A DNA stretch of 64,000 bases from assembly GCF_039542055.1 (NCBI RefSeq), contig NZ_BAABHK010000010.1, positions 310,001-374,000 on the forward strand. Reading direction: 5' to 3'. This DNA is from Actinoallomurus vinaceus (GTDB taxonomy: Bacteria; Actinomycetota; Actinomycetes; Streptosporangiales; Streptosporangiaceae). Under the pieces are notes generated by a model. It was not told where the DNA came from. It did no database searches and worked only from the letters and a program-made list of their open reading frames with translations. Shown here in pieces: positions 44,801 through 53,000 of this stretch. Every line of letters starts with the position of its first letter. The first letter of the stretch is position 1. Made by a program: the position numbers and the translations under genes.

Positions 44801-46049
44801 GTGGACGCCCACCAGCGTCCCGCAACTGACGTCCGCCGACGTCAACCCTTCTGGACAACTCGAGCTTTGGACCCAGACCGGCTCGGGCTCCTCAGCCACG
44901 GCTGCCGCCTACACCCTCTCCAGCACAAGCCTCACTGAAGAGGCCAGCACGGGACTATTCGGCTCCACCCACCAATGGCCGCTCACCGACGGCAATAACG
45001 CCACCTCCGCAGTCGATATCAGCGGCGGGACCCCGGCCCAACTCTCGGCGACCGGCACCTCGTGGGATACCGACCCGTTCCTCAAGCGGCCCATCATCGG
45101 CCTCGACGGTTCCAGCGGCTACCTGCGCCTGCCCGACGGACTGATCCAAGCCTCCACGACACTCGCCGTGACGCTGTCCTTCCAAGCACAGCCCCACACA
45201 ACCGGAATCTTGTTCTCTACCGGACACGACGTACCCTCCGCGCTGAACACCGGCACGATGCCGGTCATGTACATCGGCACCGACGAACGGCTGTACGCCC
45301 AGTTCTGGAACGGTTACGTCCGCCCAATGATCTCCCCCGAGCGCGTCGACGACGGCCAATGGCACACCGTCACCCTCACCGCCGACGGAAATGCCCAAAG
45401 CCTCTTCCTCGACGACAATCTGCGCATCGGCATGGCCGGTAGCCCCACCGTCAATAACGAGGACCCCGAAAACTTCGTCGGCGCAGGTGTCTTCCCCGCC
45501 AACAACTCGTCCAAGACCTGGGTCAACGCACCAGGCACCACCACGAAGGACCGCGCCAGCTACTTCACGGGGGAGATCGCGAACGTCTTGTACTACACCA
45601 AGTATCTCAAACCTCACGACATGCCATACAACAAGCCGAAAGCCATAACCGGCACGATCACCTCGCAGCTATCCAGCGGTCTATGCATCGACAATAAAAA
45701 TAGCGGCACCACCGACGGCAACGCTATTCAGATCTACACCTGCAACGGTAGTGGCGCTCAACAGTGGACCATCACTCCCGACACCGATGATGAGCTCAAC
45801 AGCACCATCGTCGATGGGAAATGCCTCGCCGCCTCAGGTACATCGACCAGCAACGGAACACCGATCATCCTCTGGAAGTGCATCCCGACAGATCCTGCCC
45901 AGAAATGGCACATCGAGTCTGACGGGCAACTATGGAATCCAAACTCAGGGAAGTGTCTCGCCATTCCTGGATCATCTACGACACCTGGGACACAGCTTGT
46001 CCTGTGGACCTGCGACTACGGCGATGAGCAGAACTGGCATACCCCCTGA
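41811..46049 (+). CDS. Large secreted protein: DNRLRE-like, FG-GAP-like, LamG-like and ricin-type lectin domains
   Basis: About 1412 residues from ATG 41811 (MAFNSIASRHRRLF); in-frame starts back to 41715 would give an overlong N-region. Signal peptide about 1-37 (LFVALVVTVALAVIPSAITHPAVAG). Then a DNRLRE-like domain (about 360-510, with RSFIRFSVSS and SISWSNQPSW), Ig-like spacers, an FG-GAP-like stretch (about 740-960, DGDIDGDKAPDFF), a LamG-like concanavalin fold (about 1050-1250, DGQWHTVTLTADG) and a C-terminal ricin-type lectin (about 1270-1412; GLCIDNKNSGTTDGN, QQW, GKCLA). Divergent from the RHS toxin, as such proteins often are, so it may be its surface partner; direct evidence is lacking. 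Confidence 0.8.
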   Translation: MAFNSIASRHRRLFVALVVTVALAVIPSAITHPAVAGRSGARQTASAGRAVTPDEQARRASVRAKATGKPVPVEALTTATSTTTASPRGTFVLTQTLQPTRVKQGGRWVGLDATLHRNGDGTVSPNATTSRLVISGGGSGPLATMSDGGVRLSLSWPTALPKPTLHGAVASYAGVLPGVDLVVTATPQGGFSHILVVKTKAAAANPALSHLALRAHGDGLSVSADSRGALTASTGARGMPIFAAKPAIMWDSATNAPATKTPTAPAPDLPEAAGVPEPGEAAHTMAVKTTVQPIARTTPKTATRSAQRMSGTDTTISLTPDAGLLTAASTKFPLYIDPTWNPLPAGGSRQAWASVSNALDDTEYDNSYDPNANVLQVGYVDGFKARSFIRFSVSSKLKDATIYSSDVKFTVDNDGDEFCHASTETDLWWTDGISKSISWSNQPSWKSKIDSASADNCPNHSIRFDATSFMQAHGTSGIGSVTFGLRAPDETTASQWEEFYSGKDEATMSTEYDHAPGLGRIPSTSPGGLCQTGKPSAMTIGNDDINFSVVPNDPDGQNLGTEFVIKNYGGSVVYDSGNPDTMDGTYSNTPVTVPIYRDTIQKKWHSDGATKAYAYSWYVVTSDGKLHSPGSGPGTSANPCNFTYDPTAPASPGVMAPTGTLTLGQQATVTVAPCKDALADPPAACTGTAPTRYVYQVNETTPQSVTATGSTQTLTITLHHVGPNVITVSGLSSGGNPSLVVGSATFWVDPPSTPYVDGDIDGDKAPDFFTNSTGDAGLWLATSNGQGTLNTPTNIGALGTGLSGAGSPTDWNGAQILHGDFTGNHVQDLVAYYPSGASAGNAMLLFGTGDTTPLSPYVDGQQEIAAPHLADTSINSDGDNPTQLVAAGNASLQNNPAPDMIAIAGNSTDGYELDVDTSTNGVFGDYRFAAPLAGKKQTPDGSGWDNYTLATAQPNGQTVLFALNKGTGVLYESTNPNQDPAAPIGSPASTWTTLSVPWTPTSVPQLTSADVNPSGQLELWTQTGSGSSATAAAYTLSSTSLTEEASTGLFGSTHQWPLTDGNNATSAVDISGGTPAQLSATGTSWDTDPFLKRPIIGLDGSSGYLRLPDGLIQASTTLAVTLSFQAQPHTTGILFSTGHDVPSALNTGTMPVMYIGTDERLYAQFWNGYVRPMISPERVDDGQWHTVTLTADGNAQSLFLDDNLRIGMAGSPTVNNEDPENFVGAGVFPANNSSKTWVNAPGTTTKDRASYFTGEIANVLYYTKYLKPHDMPYNKPKAITGTITSQLSSGLCIDNKNSGTTDGNAIQIYTCNGSGAQQWTITPDTDDELNSTIVDGKCLAASGTSTSNGTPIILWKCIPTDPAQKWHIESDGQLWNPNSGKCLAIPGSSTTPGTQLVLWTCDYGDEQNWHTP

Positions 46050-46074
46050 GTAATAAGCCGAGGAACTGTCGACC

Positions 46075-46103
46075 CTGCCCGGGAGTCATCGACTCCCGGG
46101 CAG
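46075..46103 (+). terminator. Perfect 12-bp stem terminator of the lectin-like protein gene
   Basis: CTGCCCGGGAGT-CATCG-ACTCCCGGGCAG, in the gap before the convergent gene. Confidence 0.8.
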
Positions 46104-46184
46104 TCGCTATCACCTCAACGCTGCCTGCAAACGCCGCACCTCGGCTTGGTTCTGGTGCCTAGACGGACTCCTGTAGCTGTTACC

Positions 46185-47447
46185 TCAACCGTTCAGTCGT
46201 TCGTGGTCGATTCCGGCCAGGAGGTGCTGGATGTCGGCGGTGGAGTTCACGTGCGCGTCGAAGGTGGCGGTCGCGTGGAGCTCGTTTCCGTGGGATTGTG
46301 CGCGGTACCACGATGACCATGCCGTGCTGGTGGCCCGGCAGGTGATCGTCACCTTCTGGTATTTCTCCGCCGAGCCCGTCCCGACGCATGTCGGCGTCGC
46401 TGGCCCGCCAGCGCCGAAGCTGACGTTCATCGTGATGTCAGAGCGCTTGGTGCTTGAGAAAGGGTCCTTGTCCGCGGTCGGCGTGACCGTGCCGCGCACC
46501 ATACATCCCGACTGCCCGCAGGCACTGAATTGGATCTTTCCGTCCTGGAGCGGTGTGATCCCCGGATCGAATGCGCCCTGGAGTTCTTGGACGTCGCCGC
46601 GCAAGCGGGCAAAGACCGATCTCGTATCGCCGGGTTGCAGTGGTGTCACGCCGAGGGAGAACCGGTCGTCGCCCGCAGTTCCTTTGATCCGCAGGAGTCG
46701 GCGGGGCTTGTTCCGGGCGATGTCGTAGGTGATGCTGCCGCTCGTCAACTCGATGGCCGGTCTCCCGCCGACCGAGACGGTCCTCGCATGCGGGTCGTTC
46801 CCCACCTGTTCGAGCGTCTTCGCCAGATAGGGCGCTGACAGGTACGCCACCCGCATACCGATGACACCGTCCATGGCCTTGGCCCACCTACCGCCCACCC
46901 GCCCGGCGGAATCGGCGGGCAGGCCGTGCGCAGCCCAGAAGGCCGCGTCCGTCTTCAGGTAGACGGTCCCGGCGACCTCGACCTGACGTACCGGCGAACC
47001 ACCGGTCGCGAAAGAGCCGTAGGCGCTACCGGCCCTGGTCACACCGAAGATCGCCGGCTTCGCGCCGTAGGTGCCTGAGTAGGAGACCCCGGCCGCCTGA
47101 TCGAGATCCTGACCGGCCTCGACCGCCGCCTGCTCAACACTCACCTTCGGCGCGGCCTCGGACCGGCGTACGACGACCCCGGCGACGACCAGTCCGCCGA
47201 TTAGCACCAGGCCACCGCCTACGGTGGCGAACATCCGCCCTTTGCGCCTTTGCGGACCCGAAGGAGCCATGAGACCGTCTGGCGTACCGTGCCCCGGCGA
47301 CAGCGAAGCCCCATCCGACGACGGTCGTCCAGTGCCGGCCTTCCGGTCCCGCGACGGCCCGCCTCCGGGAGGCGCCCACGGCTCCGCGGATGGCCCTGTG
47401 TTCTTCTCCGCTTTCTCGCTCACAGCTCTCCGGTCCTCGTCACCCAT
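46185..47447 (-). CDS. Single-pass membrane protein with extracellular domain, unknown function
   Basis: 420 residues from ATG 47447 (GDEDRRAVSEKAEK); an earlier frame opening at 47543 is less likely. Cytoplasmic Pro/Gly/Ser-rich head (about 1-67), one membrane segment (about 73-92, MFATVGGGLVLIGGLVVAGV), then an extracellular domain with Cys pairs in SACGQSGC and PTCVGTG...ITC. The topology resembles extracellular lipoprotein-like domains of mycobacterial type, but I do not recognise the family. It is the last gene before the right end of island 1, convergent with the lectin-like gene. Confidence 0.65.
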   Translation of the reverse strand: MGDEDRRAVSEKAEKNTGPSAEPWAPPGGGPSRDRKAGTGRPSSDGASLSPGHGTPDGLMAPSGPQRRKGRMFATVGGGLVLIGGLVVAGVVVRRSEAAPKVSVEQAAVEAGQDLDQAAGVSYSGTYGAKPAIFGVTRAGSAYGSFATGGSPVRQVEVAGTVYLKTDAAFWAAHGLPADSAGRVGGRWAKAMDGVIGMRVAYLSAPYLAKTLEQVGNDPHARTVSVGGRPAIELTSGSITYDIARNKPRRLLRIKGTAGDDRFSLGVTPLQPGDTRSVFARLRGDVQELQGAFDPGITPLQDGKIQFSACGQSGCMVRGTVTPTADKDPFSSTKRSDITMNVSFGAGGPATPTCVGTGSAEKYQKVTITCRATSTAWSSWYRAQSHGNELHATATFDAHVNSTADIQHLLAGIDHERLNG

Positions 47448-47876
47448 GCCATCGGATCCCCAGGCGGCATCCACCCGGATGCCGCCACCACCTCGCCGCC
47501 CCACAGGCAGCACGAACGACTCCGAACTCCAGCGATGCGACAAAACCAGCGAGGAAACCCCTGCGCAAAGGCAGCAATCGACGCATCGATGCCTTCGTCC
47601 ACCGCCGCCCGGTCATAAGACGATCAACACCTGATCTCAGTTGTCATCCACGACAAGGGAACAAGCGATACGACCTCGGCCTCGGGACAAGCCAGCTTGC
47701 GGGGCGCGGCGTCATGACAGGACATACGGCAGTCGTCGTCAACAGCGCGATTCCGGGCCAGCGCGACCGAGGCCGAACGCCGGTCCGGGCTCAGCCGCCG
47801 GAGCCGATGCAGCAGCGCGTTGGTCGACGACCGCATCTGCGAGTAACCAAAGATCAAGCGACGTTCCCCACACCAC
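47448..47876. other. Non-coding right part of island 1
   Basis: Promoter side of the membrane-protein gene followed by about 300 bases without a supported gene. Open frames that run through here are translations of the conserved island end. Confidence 0.45.
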
Positions 47877-48003
47877 GGTTGCTCGGTGGTTGCTCGGATG
47901 CCGCGAAACAGGCCGTCACGTGGCGACACGATCCGGCAGCGGAACCGGTGGAGTCGCGGACGAACCGGCATGGACTGACAGTGAGAGCACCGATCTGACA
48001 CGA
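47877..48003. repeat. Right-end arm of island 1 with GGTTGCTC direct repeats
   Basis: GGTTGCTC occurs twice 11 bases apart (47877 and 47888), the second within GGTTGCTCGGATGCCGCGA. About 120 bases up to the att core are homologous to 58278-58403. Candidate integrase arm sites. Confidence 0.7.
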
Positions 48004-48058
48004 GAGCAGCGGACTCTTAATCCGCGGGTTCGGGGTTCAAGTCCCTGACGGCGCACCG
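48004..48058 (+). repeat. Att core repeat 2 (55 bp, tRNA-Lys 3' fragment)
   Basis: Identical to 31815-31869. It is only the 3' part of a tRNA and cannot fold into a full tRNA. It joins island 1 to island 2. Confidence 0.92.
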
Positions 48059-48064
48059 GCAGTG

Positions 48065-48103
48065 ATCGGCGGCGATGCCCACCACGGGCATCGCCGCCGA
48101 TCT
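48065..48103 (+). terminator. Second copy of the island-borne tRNA terminator
   Basis: Same 17-bp stem as 31876-31914, with a changed 5-base loop (ACCAC). Confidence 0.8.
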
Positions 48104-48251
48104 TGTATGGGGCTGTACTGAGGCACCTATGGGACCCGAATCCCGGCGACCTGTTCAGGTCATTTCAGACGTCCGTTCCCTCGGTGAATACGGACAGACC
48201 AAGCCTCGCGTCGAACGTTTCGTATTCGACGCATCCCAGGGTGTTCAGTCG

Positions 48252-48547
48252 AATCGACCGGCTCCTTCCGCATCCCCACCCGGTTCCAGGGCGACGCACT
48301 GGCGACGATGGAGGCCAAGTACGGTGACGGCACCAACGCCGGCCCGTACACCTGGAGCTCGTACCAGCAGTTCGGTAACTCCTTCGCCCCGAAGTACGGC
48401 GACAACCTCATCACCCTCACCCCCGAGTTCTTCAACGCGATCCACGACGGCGCTCGCGTGACGCTCACCTTCCGCTTCTGGAGCGGCGCCGCCGTGACGT
48501 ACCACGTGACCAAGTCGGGAAACTCGGTGACCGGCACCGCCTCGTGA
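48252..48547 (+). pseudogene. 3' remnant of a secreted glycoside hydrolase, carbohydrate-binding (X2/Ig-like) domain
   Basis: The frame reads GSFRIPTRFQGDALATM, then YTWSSYQQFGNSFAP and LTPEFFNAIHDGARVTLTFR, ending VTGTAS. This resembles the C-terminal X2-type (CBM_X2) module of cellulases. There is no start codon with a ribosome site and no catalytic part. It begins exactly where island homology ends, so it is the stump left by a deletion or fusion. A strong terminator follows. The assignment rests on pattern resemblance. Confidence 0.6.
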
Positions 48548-48551
48548 ACGA

Positions 48552-48575
48552 AGGGCATCCCCGTGGGGATGCCCT
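48552..48575 (+). terminator. Perfect 11-bp stem terminator
   Basis: AGGGCATCCCC-GT-GGGGATGCCCT followed by CTTTGG, after the glycosidase remnant. Confidence 0.82.
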
Positions 48576-48616
48576 CTTTGGTGAGACGGGCGTCTCTCGG
48601 CCGTGTCGAGCGCTGG

Positions 48617-48653
48617 CCATACATCGTATGGTACGATTCCATACGATGTATGG
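48617..48653. promoter_or_regulatory. Two CCATAC-N3-GTATGG operators before the PycTM-like gene
   Basis: CCATACATCGTATGG (48617-48631) and its exact reverse complement CCATACGATGTATGG (48639-48653), 7 bases apart. The same palindrome flanks tetR (49870-49915). It is the probable binding site of the neighbouring TetR protein. Confidence 0.8.
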
Positions 48654-48697
48654 CTGGCCTCTGGACACACAGATCGACGACGAGAAGGGGGCCGACC

Positions 48698-49174
48698 GTG
48701 GCCGAGACACCGGCCGGCGTCGAAACGCCGACCGATGCCGAATCGCTGCTCAGCGCTGAGCTGACGGCCGTACGAGGCGAGCTCGCGCGCGTCGACGCCA
48801 AGTGCGCGACCCTGACCACGCTCACGATGGCGGGCCTCGCGTTCATCGCGACCAAGGTCGGTCATGGCCCTGGCCTGGCCCGCATCCTGCTGAGCGTGGC
48901 CGGATTGATGCTCGCAGCCGCCACCCTCACGCTGCTCACCGTCATCTGTCCGCACATCGGCTACATCCGGCTGTACGCCCGGCTCAGCCCGGCGGGCGTC
49001 CGGGAGGTGCTCGCCGATCGGACCGCCGCCGTGAAGCACCACGAGAACAGCCTGATCAGCTTGTCCCAGATCGTCAGCCGCAAATACCTGGGGCTGCTCA
49101 TCGCGGTCACGGAGACCGGCGCCGCAGTCGCCCTGATGGCGGTGGCCACCCTCCTCACCGGGGTGCTGTTCTGA
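48698..49174 (+). CDS. Membrane protein with PycTM-like (Pycsar effector) domain
   Basis: 158 residues from GTG 48698, which follows GAAGGGGGCCGACC; ATG 48650 lies within the operator and is less likely. It begins with an amphipathic helix (LLSAELTAVRGELARVDAKCATL), then two membrane segments (about 42-58 and 66-88), a soluble helical loop (about 95-130, with SLISLSQIVSRKYLG) and a third segment (about 130-155). Helix plus TM pair matches the PycTM domain of cyclic-pyrimidine-signalled membrane effectors. No pyrimidine cyclase gene is in the window, so an antiphage role is not shown. The duplicated operator indicates control by the adjacent TetR. Confidence 0.6.
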   Translation: MAETPAGVETPTDAESLLSAELTAVRGELARVDAKCATLTTLTMAGLAFIATKVGHGPGLARILLSVAGLMLAAATLTLLTVICPHIGYIRLYARLSPAGVREVLADRTAAVKHHENSLISLSQIVSRKYLGLLIAVTETGAAVALMAVATLLTGVLF

Positions 49175-49201
49175 CCGAAGCCGGCGGCCGGCCCGCCGGC
49201 T

Positions 49202-49828
49202 TCAGCCGGGCACCTCTTCGGTCCTGGCGCAGGCCCGTGCGATGTGGCTCTCCACGCCGGCGATCGCGGCGTCGAGCGCACAGCCGAACATAGCGTCCAC
49301 CACGGCCTCCGGCGGCCCGGGTGCCTCTTCCGCGTCAGGGCCGGCGGGCGCCGGGGGCAGGGTGGTCCATCGCTGTAGTGCTCCGGTCAGTTCGCTGACC
49401 AGCAACCCGGTGAACACTGCGGACACGACGGCACCCACCTGCGCGATCTGCAAGACCGGAACTTCGGCGGCGGCCAGGATGTCGGTCAGTCCCCGCCAGA
49501 ACGGGTCGTCCGGCTGGATGTAGTCGGGACGCGCGAAGGAGTACCTCATCAGCTTGGGATGGTGGTGCGCCAACGCGCGGAAGTCCAGCGCCAGTTGACG
49601 CAGCCGGCCCTGCCAGGGGAGGTCCTCCTGCTCCGGCGTGCGGAACTGCGACCCGACATGCTCGGCGACGCCGCGCAGCAGGGCGTCCTTGTTCTTCACG
49701 TGGTGGTACAGCGACATCGGGTTCGCGTCCAGCACGGCGGCGAGCTTGCGCATGGTGAGCGCCTCGACTCCGTCGGCGTCGATGAGCCGGAGCGCCGCGG
49801 CGTAGATGCCCTCCTTGGTGAGAGGCAC
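49202..49828 (-). CDS. TetR-family repressor
   Basis: 208 residues from GTG 49828, preceded by GAGGAAGAGGG; an ATG at 49873 lies inside the operator and would need leaderless translation. N-terminal TetR helix-turn-helix about 3-50 (LTKEGIYAAALRLIDADG, then MRKLAAVLDANPMSLYHHVK), with a C-terminal TetR_C-type ligand domain about 70-200. It is divergent from the CYP102-type gene, the same arrangement as Bm3R1 with P450 BM3, where the ligand is fatty-acid-like. CCATAC-N3-GTATGG sites lie between the two genes. The ligand here is unknown. Confidence 0.87.
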   Translation of the reverse strand: MPLTKEGIYAAALRLIDADGVEALTMRKLAAVLDANPMSLYHHVKNKDALLRGVAEHVGSQFRTPEQEDLPWQGRLRQLALDFRALAHHHPKLMRYSFARPDYIQPDDPFWRGLTDILAAAEVPVLQIAQVGAVVSAVFTGLLVSELTGALQRWTTLPPAPAGPDAEEAPGPPEAVVDAMFGCALDAAIAGVESHIARACARTEEVPG

Positions 49829-49869
49829 ATCCCTCTTCCTCGTCCCCCGGGGAGCCTTTCTTGGACTTT

Positions 49870-49915
49870 CCATACATTGTATGGTAGCACTGAAGTCGTT
49901 CCATACAGCGTATGG
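49870..49915. promoter_or_regulatory. Two CCATAC-N3-GTATGG operators in the tetR/P450 intergenic region
   Basis: CCATACATTGTATGG (49870-49884) and CCATACAGCGTATGG (49901-49915), centres 31 bases apart, near three helical turns. They are placed to repress both divergent genes. Confidence 0.82.
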
Positions 49916-50011
49916 AAGCTGGGGCGCCATCACCCCGGCGGCCTTCCTCCCGTCCGTCGGCACAGCGGAGGCGGACCGAACGCATCAGGACTCGCCATCG
50001 AGGAGTGACCC

Positions 50012-53000
50012 ATGACCGACATTCGCCCCATACGGAGCCCACGCGGCGCGCCGGTCGTCGGCAACACGCTGCAGATCCCCGCGGACGGCCCCGTCCAGTA
50101 CTTCGCCGAGGTGGCCCGCCGGTACCCGGAGGGCATCTTCAGCATGGACATCGCCGGCCGGGAGCAGGTCTTCGTCTACGACCCGGACCTGGTCGCCGAG
50201 GTCTGTGACGAGACCCGCTTCGGCAAGTTCATCCGCCCGCCGCTGTCCCAGATCCGGGACTTCACCGGTGCCGGGCTGTTCACCGCCAACGACGACGAGC
50301 CGGTGTGGGGCGAGGCGCACCGGATCCTGATGCCGGCGTTCAGCCAGCGGGCCATGAAGTCGTACTTCTCGCAGATGCTGGAGATCGCCCAGGAGCTGGG
50401 GGGCAAATGGCAGCGCGCCGATGGACGGCCCGTCACGGTGGCCGACGACTTCACCCGGCTGACGCTGGACACGATCTCCCTGTCGGGGTTCGGCTACCGG
50501 TTCAACTCCTTCCGCAGCGAGGAACTGCACCCGTTCCTGACGGCGATGCAGAACGCGCTGACCGAGGCGATGCGGCGCTCGCAGGAGGTGTCGCTGGTCA
50601 CCCGGCTGCGGCACACCGACGACAGGGCCTACCGGGAGAGCATCGCGACGATGCGGGACCTGGTCGACGGCGTGATCAAGGAGCGCCGCCAGGGGGCCAC
50701 CAGCGGTGAGCGGGACCTGCTCAGCCTGATGGTGGAGGCCTCCGACCCGGTCACCGGCAACCGGCTGGACGACGGCAATATCCGCGACCAGACGCTGACG
50801 TTCCTCATCGCCGGTCACGAGACCACCAGCGGCCTGTTGTCGTTCGCCCTGTACTCGCTGCTGCGCAACCCGCACGTGCTCGCCCAGGCGTACGCCGAGG
50901 TGGACCGGATGCTGCCGGGAGACAGCGTCCCGGACTACGAGACGATCACGAAGCTGGACGTCATCCCGCGCATCCTGGATGAGACACTGCGCCTGTGGTC
51001 GCCCATCCCGCTGATCAGCAAGGTGCCGCTCGAGGACACCGTCATCGGCGGCCGCTACCCGGTGAAGAAGGGACAGAAGGTCAACCTGCTGTTCCGGCGG
51101 CTGCACGTCCACCCCAATGCATGGGAACGGCCGGACGAGTTCGACATCGACCGCTGGCTGCCGGAGAACAAGGCCGGGCATCACCCGTACGCCTACTTCC
51201 CGTTCGGCACCGGTGCCCGCGCCTGTATCGGCCGGCAGTTCGCGCTCACCGAGGCCCGCCTGGCCCTCGCGCTACTCCTGCAGAAGTTCACGTTCGCCGA
51301 CCACACCGACTATCGGATGGACGTCAAGGAGGCCCTGACGTTCAAGCCGAAGGACTTCACCGTCCGGGTCCGCCCGCGCCGGGAACACGAGCGCCACGTC
51401 GTCCCGGACACCCCGGCCGAGCTGATCGACGGCGAGCGGCAGGAGGCCGCGGTCAGCGGCGTCGGGGTGGGGCTCACCGTCGCGTACGGTTCCAATTTGG
51501 GCAGCTCCGAGGACCTGGCGCACACGATCGCCGACCGCGCGGGCCGCTCCGGCTTCCACACCACGCTGACGACCTTGAACGACCTGGCTGGCGCCCTGCC
51601 CACCGAGGGCCTGCTCATCGCCGTCACCGCCAGCTACAACGGCAGGGCCCCGGACAACGCGCAGCGCTTCGATGACCTGATCGCCGCCGGGCTGCCCGAG
51701 GACTCGCTGTCCGGCGTGCGGTTCGCGGTCCTGGGGGTGGGCAACACCCAGTGGGCGGCGACCTACCAGGCCTTCCCCCGCCGGGTCGAGGAGGGGCTGC
51801 GGGCCGCCGGGGCCACTCCTTTGATCGACCGCGGCGAGGTCGACGCGTCGGGCGACTTCGACGGCATGGCCTCCGCCTGGATGAGCACCCTGTGGGCGAC
51901 CCTGGCCGAGGAGTACGCGGCCGACACCACGGACGACGGCGCCCCGCGCTACCAGGTCCGGCTCCTCACCGAGGCGGACGTGCGTCCCGCGATCGTCTCC
52001 GAGCAGGCCTGCCCGCTGACCGTGGTGGCCAACGAGGAGCTCGTCGGCGACCCGACCGGACTGTGGGACTTCCGGATCGAGCCGCCGCGCCCGTCCGCGA
52101 GGTCCATCACCGTCGAACTGCCCGACGGCGTCGGCTACACCACCGGCAACCACCTGGCCGTCTTCGCCAAGAACGACCCAGCGCTCGTGGCCCGCGCTCT
52201 CGACCGGCTCGGCGTCGACCGCGACCAGGTGCTCCGCGTGGACCAGCCGGGCGCGGGCGGCAGGACGCACCTGCCGGTGGGCGTGCCCGTCACCGCCGGA
52301 CTGTTGCTGACCGAGTTCCTGGAACTGCAGGACGTGGCCACCCGGTCCCAGATGGGCATCCTGGCGGAGCACACCGCATGCCCACGGACCCGATCGCGGC
52401 TGGAGGCGTATACGGCCGACGCCGGGGAGGCCGAGCAGCGATACCGGACGGAGATCCTCGGCAAGCGGGTCTCGGTGCTCACCCTGCTGGAGCGCTTCCC
52501 CGCCGTCGAGCTGCCACTGGCGGTCTTCCTGGAGATGATGGGGCCCATCCGCCCGCGCTTCTACTCCATCTCCTCCTCCTCGCTGGCCCATCCTCGCCAG
52601 GTGCGGCTGACCGTCGGCGTCGTCGAAGGGCCCGCGCTGTCCGGCGACGGTCGATACCGCGGGCTGTGCTCGCGGTACCTGGGGCGGCTCGAGCCCGGAG
52701 ACGTGTTCTACGGCTACGTGCGCGTCCCCTCTCCGGCCTTCGCCCTGCCCGCCGACCCCGCCACGCCGCTCATCCTCATCGGTCCCGGCACGGGCATCGC
52801 GCCGCTGCGCGGTTTCCTGGAGGAGCGCGCCTGGCAGCAGGCGAACGGCACACAGGTCGGGCCGTCCCAGGTCTTCGTCGGCTGCCGCCACCCGGAGCAC
52901 GACTGGTTCTACCGGGCGGAGATGCGGGAGTGGGAACAGGCCGGGATCGCCCAGGTGCACACCGCCTTCTCCGCGGTCCTCGACCACCCGGCCCGTTTCG

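Larger units (their letters stand above)
31815..48003. mobile_element. Genomic island 1 (about 16.2 kb), integrase plus RHS toxin cargo
   Basis: Bounded by core repeats 1 and 2. Integrase lies next to the tRNA; cargo is an immunity-like protein, the RHS toxin, a secreted lectin-like protein and a membrane protein. No replication, transfer or excisionase genes are seen, so it is not a conjugative element as it stands. Confidence 0.85.

Noticed and set aside
47624..48001. Minus-strand frame starting MSDRCSHCQ, and a similar one at 58022-58402
   Set aside because: Similarity between them comes from the conserved island right end and the tRNA fragment rather than protein selection; the frames diverge after about 45 residues and lack ribosome sites.
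31815..48003. Island 1 as an actinomycete integrative conjugative element
   Set aside because: No replication initiator, FtsK/TraB-like translocase, spd genes or excisionase seen between the repeats.
48003..48058. Second and third tRNA-Lys genes
   Set aside because: Copies at 48004 and 58404 lack the acceptor 5' strand and D arm, so they are att fragments.
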